Source: RPQJ01 sp963778185
GTDB lineage: Bacteria; Pseudomonadota; Gammaproteobacteria; Steroidobacterales; Steroidobacteraceae
Reading direction: 5' to 3'
Assembly: GCA_963778185.1 (NCBI GenBank)
Contig: CAVZTF010000004.1
Coordinates: 186,001-250,000, forward strand
Length of the DNA stretch: 64,000 nucleotides
The translations under genes and the position numbers were made by a program. The stretch's first letter is position 1, and each line of letters opens with the position of its first letter. Of the stretch, positions 58,870 to 64,000 are shown piece after piece. The notes beneath the pieces were generated by a model that was not told the origin of the DNA, did not search any database, and saw only the letters and a program-made list of their open reading frames with translations.

Positions 58870-60105
58870 CTAGCCACCTGCCTTAGCTTTCTTGAGCGTC
58901 AACGCGGACTTCAGCCCCTTCTCGCGGAGGGTGTGCAGCGCGACGCGGGTCGGCGTCGAGACGTGGAAGCGCTTGCCGTAGCGACGCAACAGGCGCTCGT
59001 CGACCTGCACGCCGAGGCCCGGCGCCTGCGGCACGTCGATCGTGCCGTCGACATTGACCATCACCGGCGGCATGATGCCCTCGCGCGCGATCGGCACGAA
59101 CCCCGGCGGCTCGTAGGGATACTCGAGGTGCCCGCCCTGTTCCCACGCCGCGAAGGCGTGCAGGTTGACGAACACGTTGAAGCCGTTGGACCAGGTGTGC
59201 GGCGAGAACCTGAGTCCGCGCCGCCGGCATTCCTGCATCACGCGCCTGGAGACCGTGAGCCCGCTGAACATCGCGTCGGGCTGGTACTTGGCGAGGGCGT
59301 CGTGCTCGAAGAGCGGCAGGAATTCGTGCCATGCGCCGTGCAGCTCGCCGCCCGCGATCGGCGTCTTCACGCGCCGGCGCAGCTCGGCCATGCCGTGCCA
59401 GTCGTGCATGTCGAGCGGCTCCTCGAGCCAGGCGATGCCGAGTTCATCGCAGCCGCGCGCGAACGCCGTGGCGCGTTCGAGGTCCCAGTCCGGGTTGGGG
59501 CGGAACAGCGAGACCGGCCAGCCCTGGTTCGCATCGACGCCCAGCGTGTAGCCGTCGCCCACCGCCGCGCGCACGCCGCGCACTACGCGTAAGTCCTCCT
59601 CGAGCGTGTCGTACTTGACGCGGATCTTCACCGCGTCGATGCCCATGCGGCGGATCTCGTCGAGATAAGGGTGCCGTTCCTCGAGCGGCCGCAGCGAGCC
59701 GGTCGAGGCGTAGACGCGCACGCGTGAAACGGTCTGCTCGCGCTCCTGCAGCAGCTTGTAGACCGGCTTGCCGGCCATCTTGCCCGCGAGGTCCCACATC
59801 GCCGCCTCGAGCCACCAGTTGCGCCAGCCGAGGTAGGAGGCCTCGCGCAGGCGCTTGCGGAAGCCGTCCATGTCGTCGGCGGCCATGCCGAGCAGGAAGC
59901 CGCCGAGCAGGTCGCCGAGGCCACGTCGCTCGCTGGTAAAGGCCGGGCCCGCGGTCTCGCCGACCAGCCCGTCGCTGGTGACGAAGCGCGCGAAGGTCTG
60001 CGCGACGTGCGTCTGCGGATAGCCCGGGATCCACGACGGCCAGAAGGGTGCGGGGAGCGGCACGTTCACGTGCCACAGTTCGATGCGCTCGATCCGGCCG
60101 GTCAT
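58870..60105 (-). CDS. Mandelate racemase / muconate lactonizing enzyme family protein
   Basis: 411 residues, enolase superfamily. Lys motif AVKIRVKYD (KxK), metal ligands in GVDANQGW (Asp), AWLEEPL (Glu) and IAGGEL (Glu), and His in RFSPHTWSNGF. This ligand set is typical of acid-sugar dehydratases; the exact substrate cannot be told. ATG 60105. Confidence 0.88.
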   Translation of the reverse strand: MTGRIERIELWHVNVPLPAPFWPSWIPGYPQTHVAQTFARFVTSDGLVGETAGPAFTSERRGLGDLLGGFLLGMAADDMDGFRKRLREASYLGWRNWWLEAAMWDLAGKMAGKPVYKLLQEREQTVSRVRVYASTGSLRPLEERHPYLDEIRRMGIDAVKIRVKYDTLEEDLRVVRGVRAAVGDGYTLGVDANQGWPVSLFRPNPDWDLERATAFARGCDELGIAWLEEPLDMHDWHGMAELRRRVKTPIAGGELHGAWHEFLPLFEHDALAKYQPDAMFSGLTVSRRVMQECRRRGLRFSPHTWSNGFNVFVNLHAFAAWEQGGHLEYPYEPPGFVPIAREGIMPPVMVNVDGTIDVPQAPGLGVQVDERLLRRYGKRFHVSTPTRVALHTLREKGLKSALTLKKAKAGG

Positions 60106-60165
60106 GGTTCGCCTCTTGCCCGGAAGGGGTGAAAGGCCCTTTGTATCGCGCAGGCCGGGATTCCG

Positions 60166-60336
60166 CTACATCTGGTGGAAGCGATGGCCGTAGGGCGGGC
60201 TGACGGGCAGCGTCTCCGGCCGATGCTTCAGCCGCAGCTGGATACGGCCGCGAAAATCGCGCTGCACGCCGGCGACCTCGGCGAGGTTCACGATGACCGA
60301 GCGGTGGACCTGCCAGAACACGTCGGGGTCGAGCGC
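60166..60336 (-). pseudogene. LytTR DNA-binding domain remnant
   Basis: A 56-residue C-terminal fragment: LDPDVFWQVHRSVIVNLAEV, AGVQRDFRGRIQLRLKHRPE, then TLPVSPPYGHRFHQM before TAG 60166. This is the second half of a LytTR domain. The upstream part of the domain and receiver are missing or out of frame; the interval 60337-60567 contains only short frames of uncertain origin on both strands. Remnant of a response regulator. Confidence 0.65.
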
Positions 60337-60567
60337 TCCAGCACGATGACGTCGGGCTGCCGCGAGTCGCGGGGAAGCTCGTACTCCAGGATCGCGGTGT
60401 ACTCACGCGCCGCCGTGTCGCGCACCTCGAGTGGAGTCGGACTACTCGCGGCTCGGAGCGAGAGAACGTCTCAAGGCTCGATTGCCACTTGGACGCCATC
60501 AGGTTCGAGGTCACCTACTACCTGCCGGGCGCCGGTGTCGTCGACCAAGCCGAGTGTCCAGGTGCGC

Positions 60568-61647
60568 CTACAGTAGCAGCGACTCCAGGGTGCGCGGATC
60601 GCCCCGTGCCGCGGCACGGTCGAACTCGTCCAGTAACGTCGACGCGGCGTCCTTCAGCGCCGAATCCGACACCGCTGAAAACGCTCCTTCCGCGACAGGC
60701 GACCCCGATTTAAGCAACACTCGGCCCAGGTTCCGCACCAGGATGAATTCCGCATAGCTGTGCGCCGACGTGGCGTCATCGCGGGCGTTCGCGATGAACT
60801 GCGCAAAGGCTGGTCGCAACGTCGAGTCGGAGTAGACCAGCTCCGTGAGCTTCGCCCGGTACTCGAGGTCGTGCGACTTCAGTTTCGGGTACCGCCGGTA
60901 GTCGGCGAGGTGACGCGCCTCGTGCTTGAGGTAATGAACACTGAAGTCCTCGCTGTCGAGGTCGTAGTCGTCCTTGATGCAGAACAGGCGGTCCGGCCGT
61001 GCCCAGCCGCCCGAGCTGGCCTTGCCGAGCGTCGCGAAATTCACCCAGCCTCGGGAGACGAAATCGCCGATGAACGTCACCGGCACGTCGACGGGTCCGT
61101 CCGTCAGTTCGACGGGGAAGACCGCGTCCTCGGCCTCCTTCCAGACCATCAACTCGAGGTAGGGCAGGGTGCGACCGGTGAGCGCGTGATAGCCGCGCTG
61201 CTCGACGGCGGCCTGCAGCGCGGTGGTGAAGTCACCGTCCATTTCCTGCGGATACCCGTGTGCCGTCAGCAGTCGACGGATTCTGTTCTCCAGTACCGCT
61301 TCGGCCTGCGCCGTCGGCAGGTCCGACAACAGCACGGTTCGCCAGTACTCCCGGTAGTCCTCGATCGCGGTGGCGACCAGGGTGTCATCCACGGACGCCA
61401 GCGCCGGCTCGGGGCTATGCACGAACCGGGCGAGATAGTCGGCGGCGAGACGTTCCACCCTGGCGTCCGGATGTGTCTTCGCCGTGGCCCAGTCGAAAGC
61501 CGACAGGGTTTCGCCCGCCACGGCATTGCCGATGAATTGCGCGCTGGGGTGCGGTAATGCACCTGCGGCCAGGACTCGTCGGGCGGGAAGCAAGGCCACG
61601 GTGGTTGTGGCCAGGGCGAGGATCAGTAGACCGTAGGAGCGGCACAT
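60568..61647 (-). CDS. Secreted protein with HExxH motif (putative metallopeptidase)
   Basis: 359 residues with a signal peptide (CRSYGLLILALATTTVALLP, cleaved after VLAAG or nearby). The region YLKHEARHLADYRRYP contains HEARH, an HExxH zinc motif, with the possible third ligand Glu in DLEYRAKLTEL 15-25 residues later, the gluzincin spacing. No family recognised. Likely periplasmic or secreted. Divergent from the DUF6933 gene. Confidence 0.65.
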   Translation of the reverse strand: MCRSYGLLILALATTTVALLPARRVLAAGALPHPSAQFIGNAVAGETLSAFDWATAKTHPDARVERLAADYLARFVHSPEPALASVDDTLVATAIEDYREYWRTVLLSDLPTAQAEAVLENRIRRLLTAHGYPQEMDGDFTTALQAAVEQRGYHALTGRTLPYLELMVWKEAEDAVFPVELTDGPVDVPVTFIGDFVSRGWVNFATLGKASSGGWARPDRLFCIKDDYDLDSEDFSVHYLKHEARHLADYRRYPKLKSHDLEYRAKLTELVYSDSTLRPAFAQFIANARDDATSAHSYAEFILVRNLGRVLLKSGSPVAEGAFSAVSDSALKDAASTLLDEFDRAAARGDPRTLESLLL

Positions 61648-61823
61648 GATTGTGACTCCGGAACCTGGGTCTTGGTTGGATGTTGCTCGCTGGAGTTTGG
61701 TTTGGAGGGGGAGGGCGGGTCACGTTTCAGCTGAAACCGCGACGGGAGCGCCGGTTTCCGCCGAAACGTCATCCATCGCACCGCAATTTGGCAGGGACGG
61801 CCGTGTTGGGCGAAGATCCACGC

Positions 61824-62354
61824 ATGTTCACGCTGCGTTGCACGCGGAAGCTCCTGAAGCGACTCGGTGCGCGACCGTCGAGCGAGGCGATCACCGCGAC
61901 CACGGTGCTCGGGGACTGGTACGCCAATCTGCTCTATCGACGGCCGCAGCAGCTGGTGCTCGCTATGAACGAGCGGAGCCTGCTCTGCGTGCTGGTTCCA
62001 GCCGCGCCGGGGGACCGGCTGGGGCAACGTCTCAGGGATGCGGTCGCCGAGGTGCTGCTCGAGATCGGCGTCCCCTCGCCCCTGGTTGCGGCGGAAATGC
62101 AGGCGATGGAGCCGATGGCGGTTGGCGCGACGGCGAGTCGTGCGGTGCTAGGTTGCATGAACGATGCGGTCGTGCAGTTGGAGGCCTATCCAGGGGGCCA
62201 TGCCGATCAGGTGGCGCTGCGGGATGTCGCGCTGCACCTCACCGAGAACATCTACTCCCTGACCAGATACCAGACGCCGAGACTCAAGGCGCTCGACCTG
62301 TTCGGGGTGACGACCGACGTGCGGAGCTTGCGGCGAGGATCGTGGTTGCACTGA
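61824..62354 (+). CDS. DUF6933-domain protein
   Basis: 176 residues. MFTLRCTRKLLKRLGARPSS and TTVLGDWYANLLYRRPQQLV, NERSLLCVLVPA are the pattern of DUF6933, a small widespread family of unknown function. ATG 61824 was chosen because the family starts here. Confidence 0.8.
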   Translation: MFTLRCTRKLLKRLGARPSSEAITATTVLGDWYANLLYRRPQQLVLAMNERSLLCVLVPAAPGDRLGQRLRDAVAEVLLEIGVPSPLVAAEMQAMEPMAVGATASRAVLGCMNDAVVQLEAYPGGHADQVALRDVALHLTENIYSLTRYQTPRLKALDLFGVTTDVRSLRRGSWLH

Positions 62355-62368
62355 AGCAGGCGTGAACG

Positions 62369-63124
62369 CTAACTCGCGTACGTTGCCGACAGGTACTCGC
62401 GGATCGCATCCGATTCGAACATCGCGGTGTCGGTGTTTGGGTCCACCAGGTAGGGCACCTGGACCTTGCCGGCTTGCTGCAGCAGTTCGGTCCGTGTCCG
62501 ACCCTCCACCGGCAGGTTCGGGAACAAGGTCGCGCGCAGGACCGGCGGTCCCAGGTCCTGCCAGCGCGCCTTGCCGGTGCTGCGCAGCAGGTAGGGAAGC
62601 TCGAGCTCGCAGAGCAGCTCGCGGACGCGCCGCGAATAGGGGCTAGCCTCGAAGCTGAACAACTCCAGCGGTCGCCGCGGCGCCTTCGAGGGTCGGGCCC
62701 GGGCGCCGGCGCGAAAGCGCGCGATCGAGGCCAGCACGGACGACGAGACGTCGAGTGGCCGCAGCAGGCGCGTGGGTGCGGGCCGCCCACCATAGCGACG
62801 GTACAGGTAGTCGATGATGTCGGCCGACTCGTACATCGACTCGCCGCTGTTGGGATCCACCAGGAACGGAAACTGCTGCTTCCCGCCGAGCACCTTGACC
62901 TTCGGCCGAAAGCGCTTGCCGCCGTGGGGCGTCGGATAAATCAGTGCGTCGAGGTCCAGCTCGGTAAGCGCCTCGCGCACGAGACGGCAGTACGGGCATG
63001 CCTCGAATTCATAGAGTTTCAGGTGCTTCGCGGGCTGCTTCGCGGACCCACGAGCATTGGTGCCGCGCCAGAAGCGCAACGACGAGGTGAGCGTGGAGTT
63101 CAGTACGTCGAGTGTGGTGCTCAT
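62369..63124 (-). CDS. Tandem glutathione S-transferase N-terminal (thioredoxin-fold) protein
   Basis: 251 residues made of two GST-N/glutaredoxin-like domains. Domain 1: LYEFEACPYCRLVREALTEL with a CPYC redox motif; domain 2: FSFEASPYSRRVRELLCELE where the Cys residues are replaced by Ser. Both end in the Pro-containing strand and YES/FES pattern (MYESADIIDYL, MFESDAIREYL). Only the first domain can be redox-active. No GST C-terminal helix domain. Confidence 0.85.
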   Translation of the reverse strand: MSTTLDVLNSTLTSSLRFWRGTNARGSAKQPAKHLKLYEFEACPYCRLVREALTELDLDALIYPTPHGGKRFRPKVKVLGGKQQFPFLVDPNSGESMYESADIIDYLYRRYGGRPAPTRLLRPLDVSSSVLASIARFRAGARARPSKAPRRPLELFSFEASPYSRRVRELLCELELPYLLRSTGKARWQDLGPPVLRATLFPNLPVEGRTRTELLQQAGKVQVPYLVDPNTDTAMFESDAIREYLSATYAS

Positions 63125-63197
63125 GGGAGCATTAGAACACGCGTCGCCGATAGTCGCCCACGGTCGGCACTCTCTCTGTACGCTGAGCCGCCCAGGG

Positions 63198-64000
63198 ATG
63201 TCATCCATGTACTTCGCAATCTGGACGCTCGTCATCGGCGCACTGCTCATTGCGATGGCCCTGTCGGGCGCGTTGCCGAGCCGGCTCCCGGTGAGCACCG
63301 CCATGCTTTACCTAGCCGCGGGTTTCGGTCTCGGGCCGGCTGGATGGGCGATGATGGCGCCCGATCCGCTCGCCTACTCCGCCATCCTGGAGCGAGCGGC
63401 CGAGGTGGCGGTGCTCATCTCGTTGTTCGCGGTGGGTCTCAAGCTCGGTCTTCCGTTGTCGGACAAGCGCTGGCGTCTGCCGGTGCGTCTCGCCGTCGTA
63501 TCGATGACGATTACGGTGGGGCTGATTGCCGCAATCGGGATGCTGGGCCTCGGTCTGCTCGGCCTGCTCGGCCTGCACGACCTGGGCACCGGCGGCTGGC
63601 GCTGGCTCGCGCTCGACGTGCTGTGGGCGATTTCCGCAGGCCTGCTGATCGGCGGTGCGCTCGGAACGCTGGTCGGGAGGCTGGTGGTCTACCTGCGGAG
63701 CCGCCACAAGGCGTCCGTCGGTCGCGACGAATTCCTCGCACTGGGGCTCATCGCACTGTCCTACGGACTTGCAGTGCTCAGCCATTCGTACGGTTTCCTG
63801 GCGGTTCTTGCCGCGGGCGTCGCCCTGCAACGCGTGAAGGAACAGCCAGGGGATGCGCCTGGGTCGGCCGCACTGGCAACGGGCCTGCAGAGCCGGCAGG
63901 CCCACGAGGCGCTCGCCACCGATGCGGAATACGCGAGCGCCTATCTGACGCAGCAGGTGCAGGGGTTCAACGAGCAACCGGGCTGCACGGGATCTCGGTG
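63198..64000 (+). CDS. Cation/proton antiporter (3'-partial, internally deleted)
   Basis: NhaP/KefB-type transporter, at least 267 residues; runs past the window end. Start ATG 63198 (or 63207). Helices such as WTLVIGALLIAMALSGALPS and VAVLISLFAVGLKLGLPLSD are typical. After GLIAAIGMLGLGLLGLLGL (about 63515-63575) the sequence passes straight to HDLGTGGWRWLALDVLWAIS. In related antiporters about 50 residues, including the PTDPVLA and GGLNDG motifs with the ion-binding Asp, lie here. Their absence suggests an in-frame deletion between two MLGLGL-coding direct repeats and loss of transport. Confidence 0.75.
   Translation, partial: MSSMYFAIWTLVIGALLIAMALSGALPSRLPVSTAMLYLAAGFGLGPAGWAMMAPDPLAYSAILERAAEVAVLISLFAVGLKLGLPLSDKRWRLPVRLAVVSMTITVGLIAAIGMLGLGLLGLLGLHDLGTGGWRWLALDVLWAISAGLLIGGALGTLVGRLVVYLRSRHKASVGRDEFLALGLIALSYGLAVLSHSYGFLAVLAAGVALQRVKEQPGDAPGSAALATGLQSRQAHEALATDAEYASAYLTQQVQGFNEQPGCTGSR

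Noticed and set aside
1..64000. tRNA or rRNA genes
   Set aside because: No cloverleaf or rRNA-like sequence noticed while reading; a dedicated scan could not be run.

Overview
The window is GC-rich (about two-thirds G+C), densely coding DNA from a free-living proteobacterium. The most likely source is a Xanthomonadales- or Nevskiales-like gammaproteobacterium; I cannot exclude a betaproteobacterium. Evidence: Tat- and Sec-exported enzymes, FecR/TonB-type outer-membrane signalling, Omp85, cytochrome bd oxidase, WS/DGAT, cyanophycin synthetase, and REP/RAYT-type repeats. I see no rRNA, tRNA, CRISPR array or prophage. About 58 protein genes or gene remnants are described.

Layout. 1-7.4 kb: the 3' part of cyanophycin synthetase, a companion Mur ligase, a lipoprotein gamma-glutamyltransferase and a Tat-exported Ntn asparaginase, suggesting amide/storage nitrogen metabolism. 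7.4-13 kb: a frameshifted WS/DGAT acyltransferase divergent from an alpha/beta hydrolase, a small secreted Cys-rich protein, an exported SNase-type nuclease and AsmA. 13-17.4 kb: mocA-xdhC on one strand, divergent from iorAB-type molybdenum hydroxylase subunits. 17.4-22.7 kb: a secreted protein and an ECF sigma / FecR / TonB-receptor operon. 22.7-36.8 kb: membrane proteins, transglutaminase, Omp85, ABC1 kinase, TetR plus MaoC-like protein, GlsB, a decayed RAYT transposase, acyl-CoA synthetase, phospholipase D, VOC protein, DUF2845 protein and dodecin. 36.8-42 kb: a TolB/TPR membrane protein and an ECF42-type sigma factor with two DGPF proteins, an SRPBCC protein and a truncated PhnB-like gene. 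42-48 kb: a CadC-like regulator, small genes and cydAB. 48-64 kb: a YbjN-like protein, a large soluble FtsH-like AAA/M41 protein, rhodanese, VOC pair, reductase, beta-propeller lipoprotein, enolase-superfamily enzyme, a secreted HExxH protein, DUF6933, a tandem GST-N protein and a cation/proton antiporter that runs off the end.

The outstanding feature is a family of intergenic palindromes found between 7.3 and 48 kb, about 22 loci. One arm begins AGGTGCCRGTGGTCGG and continues with GGATCCGTC-type units; most loci carry the inverted arm as well. Some are perfect 71-77 bp palindromes, and a variable base pair is kept complementary between arms. They overlap or abut stop codons, encode C-terminal tails or start codons of neighbouring genes, and also lie between divergent promoters. 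A decayed REP-associated tyrosine transposase (RAYT) at 30.75-31.48 kb is bracketed by these arms. It lacks the segment where the HUH motif should be, and it contains a stretch that nearly matches the repeat arm. I read this as a mobile REP/RAYT system whose local transposase is dead and whose repeats have been spread by a copy elsewhere. No member of the family is visible in 1-7.3 kb or 48-64 kb.
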